Shown here in pieces: positions 1-11,193 of a DNA stretch of 64,000 bases (the first letter of the stretch is position 1; each line of letters begins with the position of its first letter). Position numbers and translations under genes: made by a program. Source of the stretch: Steinernema hermaphroditum (taxonomy: Eukaryota; Nematoda; Chromadorea; Rhabditida; Steinernematidae). Where the stretch lies: contig CM059621.1 in assembly GCA_030435675.1 (NCBI GenBank), forward strand, positions 5,704,001-5,768,000. Direction: 5' to 3'. The notes beneath the pieces were generated by a model. That model searched no databases. It worked only from the letters and a program-made list of their open reading frames with translations, and was not told the origin of the DNA.

Positions 1-640
1 AAGATCCGTTGAACACAATACCATATCTTGTTTTTTGCCCTTTCGTTCACTTCTTTTACAACGAGTGAAAAGGCGTTGCTATGCCAAAGTATGCACTTTT
101 CAACTTTTCTACCCAAAGCCTTCTCGCTTTCCCGAGAACTGTTTAGTGCTTCTTTCATGTAATTATGCAATGCTATGTTTACTTCCCCGACTTACGTGAC
201 TAGCATCAAAAATAGTGTGGTCGCACGGGAATTATGTCACATCCGACTACTTCTCTTTTGTGGTGATGTTACTGCGACAGCCTTTTCTTGACTACTGACC
301 TACTGACTGTCCCTTCACTAAGATAGTCCAATTCATGTTCAACATTCTGAACAAAATAGATCCAAATATATAACACGTTGGGTATGCATGGCTGCGCAAA
401 TGAAAAGAACGACTGAAAGGGCGATTTTGAGTCGCGATGTTTGTTGTAAAGGGCCAAAGTGCACAAAGTTAATTTGTGGTTGACAATCGAGTTGGAAAGT
501 TTGTAGGAGGGAGGGGACGCTTGTGGCGCAGTGCATCAAAGAGCACAAGAAACCGGCGTGGGAAAGCGAACGAGCTTCTTGCTGTTTTAGCTAAATGTTT
601 TCCGACCATCCCTACGACCATCCCTCTCGCAAAGCAGCAT
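1..640. other. No gene recognised at left edge
   Basis: Only short open frames without supported starts, splice sites or poly(A) signals are present. The interval is AT-rich and ends where the R1 repeat begins. Confidence 0.4.
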
Positions 641-1222
641 CGGTCGGGTCGTCCGCTCGCTCTCTCTGAGGCTGTCTGAGCCGATTGCGTTGAGTGAGCG
701 GTCGTTCTCGGCCGTCGTTGTTGGCGCAATGATCGCCCCGGCTCCCAGAAGGCCTGGAACACCAGGGAGCCGTAGTTCCACCGTCTTGCCAAGAAGCCCG
801 TCACTGCCGCCCGACTCCACTCGCGCCGCCAGAGAAGCCGAAGAACCGCCACAATTCCGAAGTCCGCGTCGCCAGCTGCCCTGATGGTTCCCGGTTCGCC
901 TGTTGTGCTCCGACAACGCGTTTCGCCTGCATGCCTGTTCTTCACTCGTGCCGCCCGCGGAAGCTGCCGAAGAAGCTCCTCAACTCCGACGTCCGCGCCG
1001 CCACCTGAGCTGAAGATGGGTTTGCTGTGCTCCACCGTCTCCGGAATCAGCTCTTCGCGTCTCTGATGCCCGCGCACACTAATGGGATCGCCGTGCTCTA
1101 CTCTGATGTGCCGAAGTCAGAAGAAGACCGGCGACTACGGAGTGATAATGTGTTTCTTGTGCATATATATGACGTCTCGCAAGGCGTAAGCCTTTGATAC
1201 GAGAAATAAACTCGTAAACTCG
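641..1222 (-). repeat. R1 dispersed repeat, copy 1 (reverse, most complete)
   Basis: About 580 bp of GC-rich sequence, present in at least six other places in the window (7.7, 9.3, 17.2, 19.8, 22.0 and 32.1 kb). Read on the minus strand it begins with a short hairpin at about 1185-1200, passes through a block containing TTCTTCTG and ends in a GAGAGCGAGCGGACGACC block. It carries long open frames (up to 202 codons), but the corresponding frames in other copies are shifted or interrupted, so I treat it as a repeat and not a gene. No transposase or reverse transcriptase motif is visible. The class is unknown; a non-autonomous transposon is the likeliest explanation. Confidence 0.75.
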
Positions 1223-3448
1223 TTTTCCAACCTTCGTGTTCGTTTTGTGACGTTATTTCTGTCTGGCTGGAACAATACTTCTATTGAAACTATTATTCGA
1301 GTTACGTTGGTTATTCTGCAGTTGGTGCGTTGTTTCTAATGACATAGGAATGGTCTGACCTTTTTCCTACAATACCACTAGCAGTTCAGAGATTTACTTC
1401 TGTACTTTGTGAGAAAAGCTGTTCGTTGTTTCGCGCTTTGATCAAACAGAAATTTAAGTATAAATCAACACCAAATGTTTATGACAATGCCGAATGCTTC
1501 AGCTGTGGTTCGAAGGGCACAACAGCAAAGCCTGGGATGGATATTCTTGGTTTCTTTCATTGAATTTTGTTATCTACTTGTAATCATAACAACGTTTTTC
1601 TGAAAATTTTGACTTCTATTTTTCTTTTTTTTGTGTATTCCTGCAACCCGCCTTGTTATTAGAACTTGTTTGCTTGGCAGGTCCATCACCAGATAGGAAA
1701 AATAAAAGTTCCGTGGCGCGCTGTGTTGATTATCATTTGATTTATACGCGGATGCTACATCAAAGATTCGGTCTGTCGATGTTTTCTACTTAGAATCAGG
1801 GATAATTTATGTGTTCAGACGAAGTACATTTGGTTAATTTGTCTGGAAAGTTTGTAGGACGTGGTTATTTACACCCATCCATTTGTGAGAAGATGCATAG
1901 TTTCACCAAGTGAACTTTTGTTTTCCTCTTTTTACACCGTTCTTGCGGTCAACTGCCCTCCCTTTTGGTCACGATTTGTAAAAGGTGGAATAGGAGAGCT
2001 GAGGAAATAGAAAACGTCGGTATTCCTATTCGCTTGTGATAATAATAGCTGCTGATCGGGTTGCATTTGCTTCATACTATTGACAGAACGGTCTGCAGTA
2101 CCGGAATCCGGAACCTCGGAGGGTTAAAATGAAGTAGATTTTCGGGTCAAAAGCGGTACGCGCGGGACTACGCTAAAATTGCATGAACTCGTGTCTAAAA
2201 GTCGCTGGCCTCGCTCAGGTATAAGGCGAAAATCAAGCTTTATTGTTCTCAACAGTGTAGTACTGATACAAACCATTTGGTTTGCGTTGTCCAACGTGTT
2301 TTGGTGGCGCAATCGGCAGAAAGTCAATCTACGTTTTCTAGACACAAATCTAACTGTTTTGCGAGTTCAAATACATCTCCTGCTACCCACACGTCTCTCG
2401 TAAGTGTGCACTGATGCTGTGCATAAGACGCCAACATTAATGTCTCATTTTCTTGTTCACACTTTACCTGGAGCAGCCACTTTCGTATACTGGTTCATGC
2501 ACTTACTAAGACTTACCGATTGGCACTGAACGCACACTTATTCGCGCATACCGTGCATCCCCTTTCGATCGACTACCGTAAATTTGCCTTACGAATCAGC
2601 GGCATCGCACCAAACAACTGAGGAACAGATGATGTGTTTTGCTGCCGACTTTATTCTGGTCACAATCGATTATCATAAAAATCTAAATGCCCTAAACTAG
2701 AAATAGTTGGTAATTAATCACATTTACAGCCGGTTCATGGGCTTGAGGCACCGGTTACTTTGCCTAATTGGCGATTGTGCTGTTTTCCATGGAATAACAA
2801 ATGTTTCCATGGTACCCCGACATTTTGTTTAAATGAACGTGTCAAAACGATTAATTAATTTTTAAATATTCACCTAATGGCAGCAGCCCCTTTCTAGAGA
2901 CACCCATTGTAGAAAGCTGTCGACGACCTATGATCCTGCAGGATCCCATTTGCCTACGTATCCTGCAGATTAATTAAGGAGTCCCACTTAACTACGCACA
3001 ACTCCATTTGGTTTCATCCACTTCCGGTCCACGCAATCGCGTCCTAATTCGCAATTAGCGCGCAGACGTATCTGTCGTCTATCTCTCCGCATGTTTCCAG
3101 GCGTCCACTTTTGAAAAATTCATTGCCATCCTCACTCTTTAAACAGTGACTAATCTGAGAAGTGTCTGGGATGTGTTTTCGTGAGTCGGGAAGTGTAGGA
3201 TTTCTACGAAGTGCCGCGTCGCTTCCGGTTAGAGAAAACAAACGGTTGTAGGACTGTGAATGAGATAATACTTTCTGATGAAAGATATTAGGATCGTCAT
3301 TGAGACATAGACATGTGTTTACGGTCGAGAACTGTTGAATCATTGGGCAGCGCGCGCCGTGCGAGAGAATTCGGAATAATAAATCGCATATTTGTGTTTT
3401 TCTCAGTCGTCAGGCGTCGGATTCCCGCCCAGTCATCAGAGCGTCGCG
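1223..3448. other. Intergenic, no supported gene
   Basis: Mostly AT-rich. A perfect 14-bp palindrome, GATCCTGCAGGATC, lies near 2934, with a second ATCCTGCAG nearby. A 99-codon ATG frame on the minus strand (3044-3343) lies divergent to the next gene but has no other support. Confidence 0.4.
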
Positions 3449-3755
3449 ATGAATTTCCCTCGCAAACACGTCGATCTCTCCGATGGTAAGTGTTTGTGAC
3501 GCAACTCCTCATTTGATCGCATTAACCTTTTCAGAGAAATTCTACGATCTCTTAATTATCGCAATTTGCGTTTGTTTTTCGATTCTTTTCGCAGCGATCG
3601 TCTTTCTCGTTCTCTGCATGGTTGAAACGATTCGACAGGCGCTGGGCACTCGGCGGCAGAGAGCCTACGAGTTCAACGACCCGACGGAAGTGCTAGTGAA
3701 AAGCGAAAAAAAGAGATATTTCACATTCTGCAAAAAGTTGATGCGAGAATATTAG
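3449..3755 (+). CDS. Small single-pass membrane protein, two exons
   Basis: Exons are 3449-3485 and 3535-3755; the 49-bp intron runs from GTAAG to TTTTCAG and the phase closes exactly, giving 85 residues. A CTCAG site upstream of the ATG could be a trans-splice acceptor. An AATAAA follows the stop at about 3761. The short N-terminus (MNFPRKHVDL) leads into one strongly hydrophobic segment at about residues 17-40, then a basic, charged tail of about 40 residues ending KKLMREY. There is no cleavable signal peptide, so it probably anchors in a membrane with the basic tail cytoplasmic. I do not recognise the family. Splicing, poly(A) signal and composition make it a convincing gene; the function is unknown. 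Confidence 0.75.
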
Positions 3756-5298
3756 ATTGTAATAAAGTTATTTATTCATAAATTTCGCGTCGCACAGGAA
3801 TATGATCGGCTTGAAGATACTTTTATTGAATGGTCGCCGGTGGAAATTATTCGATTATTTTGCAGCTTTCATTTAAATCCTTTTTTTTCGTGTTGCCTTA
3901 CAGGTATCGCTGGATTAGATTTGGAGTCTCGGAACACTAGGTCGAGCTCGTTAGGCAAAGCTCGTCGCCTCATATTTCGTGTGCCATAGAGAACGATGTA
4001 TGCAGTTGATTGGAAGGATCTGTCGCTGTTACGAACAGCGAGCCACATTTAGGGTCATACTGTGTTGACCTTTGTACATTATTTTGAATAAATTCGAGTT
4101 TAGAAAACGAAATTCGTGATTTAGAAGAAGTGAACGCTGCTGTATTACTGAAATTAGGGGCACCCGTCACTTATGGTTGAAGTCACCTGTCAGCAAAGAG
4201 TCATCTGAAAATCACGTTCAAATAATCTACGAGAACCGCTGCAGATCAGAAACGCAAGCTAAAAGGCTACATTCAACAGCTATCAAACAGTCATGACTAG
4301 CTTAAGTTTGCATTACGCCTTGACTCATATGGCGACATTGCGATCAAGCCTGATCAGATCTGGTGGTAGCACTTAAGAGTACGGAGTCTATGCAGATCTA
4401 TTTTAATTGTTGAGACCTCAGAGATAATGGTTCATTTCATAGTAAAAGGAACGGACGACGGTCCATAATTTTCGAAGTGTTTTAGTCCTGTGTGGACGGC
4501 GCCCTTGCAGAGTGACAAGCAACATAGGTTCTGGGTGAGCCGGGAAAGCCTAAGGTACAACTTGCCTGAAACAGGCCTGTATTGTAGCGGGAGACAGAGC
4601 TCTGTGAACTCTCGCCGGTCTCGATGGTTTTTGGGAGGTTTTAGTGAATACCGCTAAGTAGGAAGTGTTGGTGACAGAATCATACATGCCCATTGCATAG
4701 CGCCTTCACTCTATGTATACCAATTACACACATGTGTCCCAAAAAGTGTCCCAGAAACGCGCTTTAGACCAGAGTCTAGCAAAAGCCTAGAAAGCCATTC
4801 GGAAGTTAAAATTGCCAGAGAGAGTCTTTTCTGTAAAGTTCCCTTTTTGGAGCACCCTGCACCCTTCGTATGAATGCCAAGTTTCAATATGCTTCGATAT
4901 GTTCTTGTGTAGGTGGTGCTCGTTGTACCTACAACTTGTAAGCACAAATAACAATGATCCATCAAATGCCCTTTCTGTTTGCTTCTGATTCACGCTGACA
5001 ACAGACATTGCTTTGAAAGTATACAATGTCTTTCATGATACAGTTTATTGGAACAGAAGGAAATGATCATTGGGAATAATCGCAGAATCGCAGTTTTCGT
5101 TGATGTCTGAGATATCGCCATCTTACGTAAACGAGCAACAAAGACTAATATGCCGTGCGACTGGGAAATTACTTTCAGCTTTCAGAGATCAAGCGCAAGT
5201 AGTTGTTTTGAATGTTGAATCGAGAATGGAGGCAAAATTCAACTTCCGGTATGGCATAATTTTGATGTACTTCACTGACCCTTCTTTTCGGGAATGTA
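3756..5298. other. Intergenic, contains one short MITE-like element
   Basis: No coding exon is recognised. The interval holds the short inverted-repeat element at about 4733-4855. Other open frames are short and lack starts or splice signals. Confidence 0.4.
4733..4855. mobile_element. Short MITE-like element with GTGTCCCAAAAAG termini
   Basis: The left end reads GTGTCCCAAAAAGTGTCCC; the right end, on the minus strand, reads CAGGGTGCTCCAAAAAG. This gives an imperfect inverted repeat around about 120 bp with no coding capacity. A similar-sized element with related ends lies at 42184-42305, and a solo end is at about 36680. CAGGGTGTCCCA-type ends are common in Tc1/mariner-related elements; the assignment is by resemblance only. 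Confidence 0.45.
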
Positions 5299-7076
5299 CT
5301 ACCTCTGTTGCTGAATCGACTCTGCGCTCGTAGACGGGTTCGTCGTTTTCAGCCATGAGAAGTGGAGACCGAGAAAATTGCGCACTTCCGGATTGAACAG
5401 GATGAGTGCTAATCTAAAATTTCCGTATCAGAAATAAGAAGAGGGACTCAATCATACGAATTGTTCAGATGGGTCACAATAAGAGTGTGGAAGGCAAGCA
5501 CAGAGACGAATACGGTGTCCCGTTTTGCACCGTTGTTGGCGATTACGATCAATGTGCAGGAGACCATCATAGTCAGGTTCTGGACGGACGTCTGCAAATA
5601 GTTTTTTTCGAGTTTCCCAGATATAGAGTTTTCAACTAGACTTAGAACACAAATCAGCTCCCAAAACCAGATTTATGTGTGGGTCACTTCCCCTTATTTA
5701 CAAACTCGTTCAGATCGTGTTTCTGTCCTGCTTTCTGATAATTGTGGTTTGGCCTCTCATCATCAGTGCCATCAACCTCATTTTGTTTGGATTCACGAGG
5801 TATTTTAGGAAAACCGCTTCGTTTTCGCTTGACAAACATGTAGCATTTCTGAGAAGCAGATTGTCGCTTGTCCCAGTACAAGGTGAACAATGGGAAATGT
5901 TACTCACCTGTCCAAAGAACCGAACGTCCCTTTTGAAATTCTTGTTGTTGTTATGCAGGGTGCTTTTGCCAAAGGTGATGTACATTATTCTACTGAGGGT
6001 AACGACATCGATTATGCTTGCTGAGAAGCAGAGGCAAAAGCAAGCTCGGTTGATGATTGTCCCGGCGAGTGAATAGTTTCTTTCGACATCGGGGCGACAT
6101 TTGATGAAGACGTACTCGTAGAATTTGGGACTGTAGCCGATGATGCTGCACGGGACTACTAAATGGGTTTATCAACTGTGTTCAGTAACACATTTCCCAC
6201 CGAAATATAATGCCATAAATATGGTTACTTCAACCGAGATATAGATGATGATGATCTTCGTGACCCTCTTGGTGAATATGTTTTTGTAGTTGACTGGAAA
6301 ACAGACGGCGATCATTCTGTTTGTGGAGACGACCTGATGGCACACACAGGCGATGCAGGCTAGATGAAGGCCGATGGTGAAACTGATGATTCCGACAAAC
6401 GGCGGAATACCTTTGGGCTGACTGAAAGAAACGTGCAGCGATCCTGACCTCAGATAACAACTTACAAGATCGTTACTGGGGCTGAATATACAACATGAAC
6501 GATGTTGGCGCCAACTTCACCGATTGTCCGAGTCATCCACAGAGCACCGAAAGAATTTTGGAACATGGGCATCATTCGGACGACGTAGATGTTGATCAGT
6601 CCGAATACTATCGCGAAAAGGGCGAGCTGTTGTTGATGTTACATTAGTAAATTTTGTCTTGTTAATTTGGTTGTATTTTTCAATAAAAAGCTGTTCTTCG
6701 GTGATGGTGATACACCTTCAAAATATGGCCGGATGATGAATCAATTCTTTGGTATCAAGGGCGAGCTATTGGTAGGGTTTTATTAGTAAAGTTTGTCTTA
6801 TAATGTTTGTTGATTTTCTTTTTGTATTTTTCAGTAAAAATGTGTTCTTTGGGGGTGATGATACACTATAAAAGCATGATCGGATGACGACCCAATCCCC
6901 GAGCACGTTTTGAACGCTGTTTGTAGCTCAAAAATGAAAATAAAGCGCAAAAAACAACTCGCCATCCACATCGAAATCCCAACGACGAAGTCGGTTCGTG
7001 TCACGTGACCACGACCTTGCAGCTCGCTTCCATAGACGAAAGGTTCAGTTCCGTTCACAACTGTCAACTCAACCAT
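5299..7076 (-). CDS. Serpentine chemoreceptor, srx-like
   Basis: Seven-transmembrane chemosensory GPCR. Exons 2-6 are 6466-6626, 6201-6421, 5908-6158, 5458-5591 and 5299-5413. Their lengths (161, 221, 251, 134, 115) close in phase and encode 293 residues ending in TAG. Family signs are NSFGAL after the first helix, an NRMIAVCFPVNYKNIF motif at the end of the third helix, RFFGQ before the sixth helix, and LILFNPEVRNF after the seventh, all typical of nematode SRX receptors. Exon 1 is less certain: an ATG at 7076 starts MVELTVVNGTEPF with an N-glycosylation site, but its donor is ambiguous. Intron 1 contains a diverged tandem duplication of its own 3' end. The intron between exons 4 and 5 is about 316 bp and holds a plausible decoy acceptor. 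The gene appears intact. Confidence 0.85.
6621..6895. repeat. Diverged tandem duplication at the srx-like exon 2 boundary
   Basis: Sequence from 6621 (GGGCGAGCTGTTG) and from 6758 (GGGCGAGCTATTGG) align over about 135 bp: both contain TTAGTAAA.TTTGTCTT, a TTTGTATTTTTCA block and GTTCTT.GG..GATGATACAC. The duplication copies the splice acceptor and first bases of exon 2 into intron 1. Confidence 0.7.
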
Positions 7077-7717
7077 ACGATATGAATGAGCTATGGCTTC
7101 AGAGGTATTGTTGGAAGAACGGGAACTGGAAGCAGTCTGAAAGCCATTTGTATCTTCTTAGAATGTTAGTACGCAAGAGGCTTTTTGTTTTGTTTCCTTT
7201 CAAGAATACAACAAAGCATTCGTGCTTTTGATAGAGCCGTTAGAGGAAGAGAATGGCGTTTCGATTGTAAGTAGAACCTATAACAAAAGTGGACCGCATG
7301 CTCCTAAATGTCCTCATTGTATCAACAGAACACCGCACAGGTCAGGAAGCTTTGACTAATTGAACAGAAATACTGTACAGCAACGTTTCGCATGGCATAT
7401 GCCACAGAACGTTCTGCTCGTCCTATGTATCTGATCTCTTTCCAGATCTCTCGCCATTTTTTTTCTCCATATTCCATTAGCTTCACTTAATTCCTATCGC
7501 GCATTCTTGTTTAATACTCCGAAACACTACGACTTTTCTTTTGCGCTATAAAATTCCTCCTTTACGACCAAAATTATAGATAGAACACTCAACGAGTGCA
7601 AGACCGCAATGGAAGACGAAAGGATGTCAGTGACGGGAGAATATCTGTAAACGACATTTCGCTAGTACCTGCTGAAAGTACATACATAACTCAAAGAGTG
7701 AACTGGACGAAGTGTCC
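7077..7717. other. Intergenic, no supported gene
   Basis: Short AT-rich interval between the two receptor genes. I see no coding exon, RNA gene or clear repeat. Confidence 0.4.
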
Positions 7718-7872
7718 CCTATAGCGTAGCCGGCGGCGCGAACATCGGAGTTCTAACTTCTTCGACTTCTCTGGCGGTGCGGGTGGGGTCGGGCAGTTGT
7801 GACGGGCTTTTTGGAAGACGGTGGAACTACGGTTTCCTGGTGTTCCAGGCATTCTGGGAGCTGGAATCGTCG
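7718..7872 (+). repeat. R1 dispersed repeat, internal fragment
   Basis: Matches the R1 centre: GGCGGCGCGAACATCGGAG, then CTTCTTCGACTTCTCTGGC, then GGTGTTCCAGGCATTCTGGG. Both ends of R1 are missing. Confidence 0.65.
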
Positions 7873-8020
7873 CTTCTGATAATTATCATGCACAACGGTA
7901 GGTAACGGTTAGCTGAGTGGACAGCGTTTTGGATGGAATGGTTGTGCTTTATTATACAACAATATTTACGGAAATCACCATGACTTTCTACAGTTCCTTT
8001 GTGCTACAAGATTCCCCCTT

Positions 8021-8926
8021 CTACGAACGAGTGTGTGACTGTGGCTGTGGTTGGATCTTCTTTCGTAAAATCAAGTTGGCGACAGTACGGCGATATGGTT
8101 TAAATGCAACGAGTCCAATGATCTTCATTACACCGAGATGTGCCACGGCGATAAATCCAGCAATATTTGCCACAAAAGCAAATGAGTTTGAATGCAGCGT
8201 AAAAATAGTCCACAGCACCACCACGACATAAGGCAGGACGACCGTAAAAGTTGGAATCAAGACGAAAGTCGCCAACGCGACCATCGCGTTCTGCACATCC
8301 ACCCTGCCAGATGTCATGGTTTGCCTGCACAGCAATGTGAACATGCTGATCGTTATCGCCACAACGGCCACGATAGCGAGAAGATGACGAGCTGAGGCGA
8401 CCACCAGGACCAGCTTGACGAAATCGTTTCCGGAGGCAACATAGCAAACCACGTCATCATATTCCTGAAGGTATACGTCGCTAACAGAGTGGAAAACTAA
8501 GAAAAACGTAACGAGCGCACTTAGGAAATATATAGAACAGCACAAGATGACATATTGTTTGGTATTCATTCTTGCCGAAAAGGAAGAATAGCGAAGTGTT
8601 ACGAGTATAAATATAGCGAAGTGGACAACACATAACGAGGCGTTATTGATGAAGATCATGGTGACGCAGAACGACAGATGTATGCAATATTTAGAGAAAT
8701 AGCTAGCAATCCCGTGCATTCTGATGCACATGACCGTGTCAAGAAACTCAGGCTGCAAAAACGCATTCCACATGACCTGAACAGCAGAACTGTGGAGAAT
8801 GCAGTTGATTACGTAGAAGGTAAACTGGCGAGTTTCATTGTTGCGTGATACTAAGACAATGATAAGGAACAGTACGGTAATCAATGCTGAGAACATGAGG
8901 ATAACGGTGTAGACTAATGTGTACAT
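8021..8926 (-). CDS. Serpentine chemoreceptor, srh-like, intronless
   Basis: One uninterrupted 301-codon frame from an ATG at 8926 to TAG at 8021-8023. It has seven hydrophobic segments, at about residues 5-27, 38-55, 85-110, 125-147, 170-198, 214-240 and 250-272. The sixth ends in LIPTFTVVLPY and the seventh is followed by FKPYRRTV, the PYR ending typical of the srh branch of the Str superfamily. A TTTATT at about 7948 is a poly(A) signal (AATAAA) on the coding strand. It lacks introns, unlike the srx-like neighbour; members of this superfamily usually have several, so this could be a retrocopy or have lost its introns. A GTAATA donor upstream belongs to no frame-compatible exon, so I keep the ATG at 8926. 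Being open throughout, it is probably functional. The exact subfamily is less sure than the superfamily. Confidence 0.85.
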   Translation of the reverse strand: MYTLVYTVILMFSALITVLFLIIVLVSRNNETRQFTFYVINCILHSSAVQVMWNAFLQPEFLDTVMCIRMHGIASYFSKYCIHLSFCVTMIFINNASLCVVHFAIFILVTLRYSSFSARMNTKQYVILCCSIYFLSALVTFFLVFHSVSDVYLQEYDDVVCYVASGNDFVKLVLVVASARHLLAIVAVVAITISMFTLLCRQTMTSGRVDVQNAMVALATFVLIPTFTVVLPYVVVVLWTIFTLHSNSFAFVANIAGFIAVAHLGVMKIIGLVAFKPYRRTVANLILRKKIQPQPQSHTRS

Positions 8927-9279
8927 ATCAGTAGGCAGACATGTTATTACCTTCCAAAATGAACAATATTTACGAAAAAAGGCGCTTTCGCTTTTTCATC
9001 TGCTTCAAGATTTAAATAATTCATCAAACGAGGGAATAAGTCAGTAAAAATACATACCCAGCTCAACTTGGAGCCACTCCGAGGCATCGTGAAGGAAACG
9101 CCTAGGAGGCAGTTATCAAGGCTTTCTATCCATCGTTGAGGTTTGAGTTCAAAGCTTACTTGACTATGTCGTGAGTGCTCACGTTTTGAAACAGTATAGC
9201 ATGGCGTGGATACGCATGGATTGAAGCTGCGGCGACATCGGATATGGACAGTCCGGCTAGCTAGGTTCTGTCGGTTGTT

Positions 9280-9728
9280 GTCGAAGAGCTGATTCCGGAG
9301 ACGGTGGAGCACAGCAAACCCATCTTCAGCTCAGGTGGCGGCGCGTACGTCGGAGTTGAGGAGCTTCTTCGGCAGCTTCCGCGGGCGACACGAGTGAAGA
9401 ACAGGCATGCAGGCGAAATGCGTTGTCGGAGCACAACAGGCGAACCGGGAACCATCACGGCAGCTGGCGACGCGGACTTCGGAATTGTGGCGGTTCTTCG
9501 GCTTCTCTGGCGGCGCGAGTGGAGTCGGGCGGCAGTGACGGGCTTCTTGGCAAGACGGTGGAACTACGGCTCTCTGGTGTTCCAGGCCTTCTGGGAGCCG
9601 GGGCAATCATTGCGCCGACAACGACGGCCGAGAACGACCGCTCACTCAACTCAATCGGCTCAGACAGCCTCAGAGAGAGCGAGCGGACGACCCGACCGAT
9701 CGCTGGGGGCACAAATGAAAGACCTCCA
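9280..9728 (+). repeat. R1 dispersed repeat, copy 2
   Basis: Very similar to copy 1, in opposite orientation, but lacking the hairpin end; it starts at CGAAGAGCTGATTCCGGAG and ends at AAATGAAAGACCTCCAT. Open frames of 190 and 205 codons cross it and run into unique flanking DNA, which argues against real coding. Confidence 0.75.
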
Positions 9729-10549
9729 TGTCATAGCACCCCATATTTATCCATCATTCTCTGGCTTCTTGTCGCTGTCGGTGATTCCATCTTTTGCTAT
9801 CCAGTTTCATATCGAATCCGATATTCCATCGGGTCTTACCCAGAGGACTATTCACGGGACTTCGCCATCCTTCTAGGCGATTGGACAATTTTTCCTTTTT
9901 TTCCATTTTCTAAGGCTTCCGTTCACCGTCTTCCGGGCAAAATTCCATTTTCTTCTGATCGCGGCTTCGTCGATGTCCATCGCCGTGAGGACGCCTTGGC
10001 AAATCAAAAGGAGCTGGCATGTGTTGAACCAAGTAGCTAAGGCTCATTTATAGTCCCTAGTGGCAGCTCTGGTATTGGATCTGGTATCTGGTAAGTTAAC
10101 GCGTTCATCTACCTCGGGCAAGACCATCAGATTTGACATAGTGCCATTATAAACTGTAAAAGAGCCCCCTACTGTACTTTATTTAGCACACAACAGTTCT
10201 CTTTGAGTCACTAAAAACACGTAATTATACCTACTGTAAGTAAGTTCTACTAAACCACCCACAGCAAGTTTTAGAAACGGAAATGAATCACGCGAGGACT
10301 CGTCTTCTGCTATGTTCTGGTTTCGAAAACTTCCGATGTCGACATACCCCTCTTTTTACGTAAGAAGACTTCTTACGTATCACTTATTATATCGCACTCT
10401 TTTCCTTAAAAAACTTGTTCTTGACGGCGAGTTGTTTTCGGCCGTCGCGTTTCAGTGCGACGTTTCGACGGATCTCTCGACAGTGTTTATTCGTTGTTCC
10501 CCACTTTTGTGTTTCTCGTCCATAAAAGGTGATTTATTCGTTGTCTGAA
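9729..10549. other. Upstream region of the 10.55 kb gene
   Basis: No coding exon is recognised. The interval holds a perfect palindrome at 10357-10379, described separately. Confidence 0.4.
10357..10379. promoter_or_regulatory. 23-bp palindrome with paired TTACGTA cores
   Basis: TACGTAAGAAG, a central A, then CTTCTTACGTA: 11-bp arms with no mismatch. The left arm lies in TTACGTAA, the consensus bound by PAR/C-EBP-type bZIP factors. It sits about 170 bp upstream of the ATG at 10550, so it may be that gene's enhancer. This is inference from sequence only. Confidence 0.4.
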
Positions 10550-10902
10550 ATGTATCTTCTCTTCGAGCTGCTTCTTTTCATGTTTGTTGAGTCTTCGGTA
10601 CGTTTTGCTTATGTAAATAAAATCAAAGAACATTATTCCAGCTGACCGCTAATCCTCAAAACTATGCGGATGGACAGCGCGATCGATGGATTCCAGATGG
10701 CCTTGACAACAAGGAAAACGAAATCCTAATTGAATTCTTGGAGAAGCTTCTCAAAGTTGGCAGTGAACCCAGCAATGGTCCGTTGTCGTCGTCCGTAGAT
10801 AGGGACATCGCGGCGATGATAGATGAACTCAGGCGCAGAGTGCAAGGACCGACAGATCGTCGTCGCGTCGAGTTCACAAATCAACTACTGGAGAGAGTGT
10901 AA
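10550..10902 (+). CDS. Small secreted protein, two exons, 102 residues
   Basis: Exon 1 is 10550-10597 and encodes a 16-residue hydrophobic start (MYLLFELLLFMFVESS); exon 2 is 10642-10902. The 44-bp intron runs from GTACG to TTCCAG with phase 0. Stop is TAA and AATAAA lies at 10970. The mature part is hydrophilic and cysteine-free: an NPQNYADGQRDRW opening, an acidic amphipathic stretch around EILIEFLEKLLK, a Ser/Gly linker, then a helical MIDELRRRV region with a DRRR cluster. The multibasic cluster could be a processing site, as in peptide precursors, but no repeated peptide unit is seen. I do not recognise the family. Splicing, signal peptide and poly(A) signal make it a good gene call. Confidence 0.75.
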
Positions 10903-11193
10903 TAAGATGTAATGGGGACGGAAGTTGGGTAAATACATGATATCAAATTGTTAGTGGAGAGAATGGGCTAATAAAATCTGACGCATCGTCTTCTCAACTT
11001 GTTATACATGCCATTTTTCCATGCCTATATGTTCGACATATTTAGCGAACATCCGATCTTCTAAAAGGCGACGGAGCACCCATAAAAGCATGGAAATATG
11101 CCTGAAATATTTGATGATTTTACGGGACAGTTTGTAATGCTGTACGTTGAAAAGCACAATTCCTTTATTTACTAACAGAACAGAAACAAATTA

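Noticed and set aside
469..1077. 202-codon frame on the minus strand, and 190-205-codon frames at 9.3-10.0 kb
   Set aside because: They lie in R1 repeats; equivalent frames in other copies are broken or shifted and run into unique flanks.
2934..2947. GATCCTGCAGGATC palindrome as a DNA-elimination or recombination site
   Set aside because: A single 14-bp palindrome with no telomere-like repeats nearby; insufficient support.
3044..3343. 99-codon ATG frame divergent to the 3.45 kb gene
   Set aside because: No signal peptide, motif, splice site or poly(A) signal; it could be chance.
5675..6076. 133-codon plus-strand frame rich in hydrophobic residues
   Set aside because: Antisense shadow of the srx-like receptor exons.
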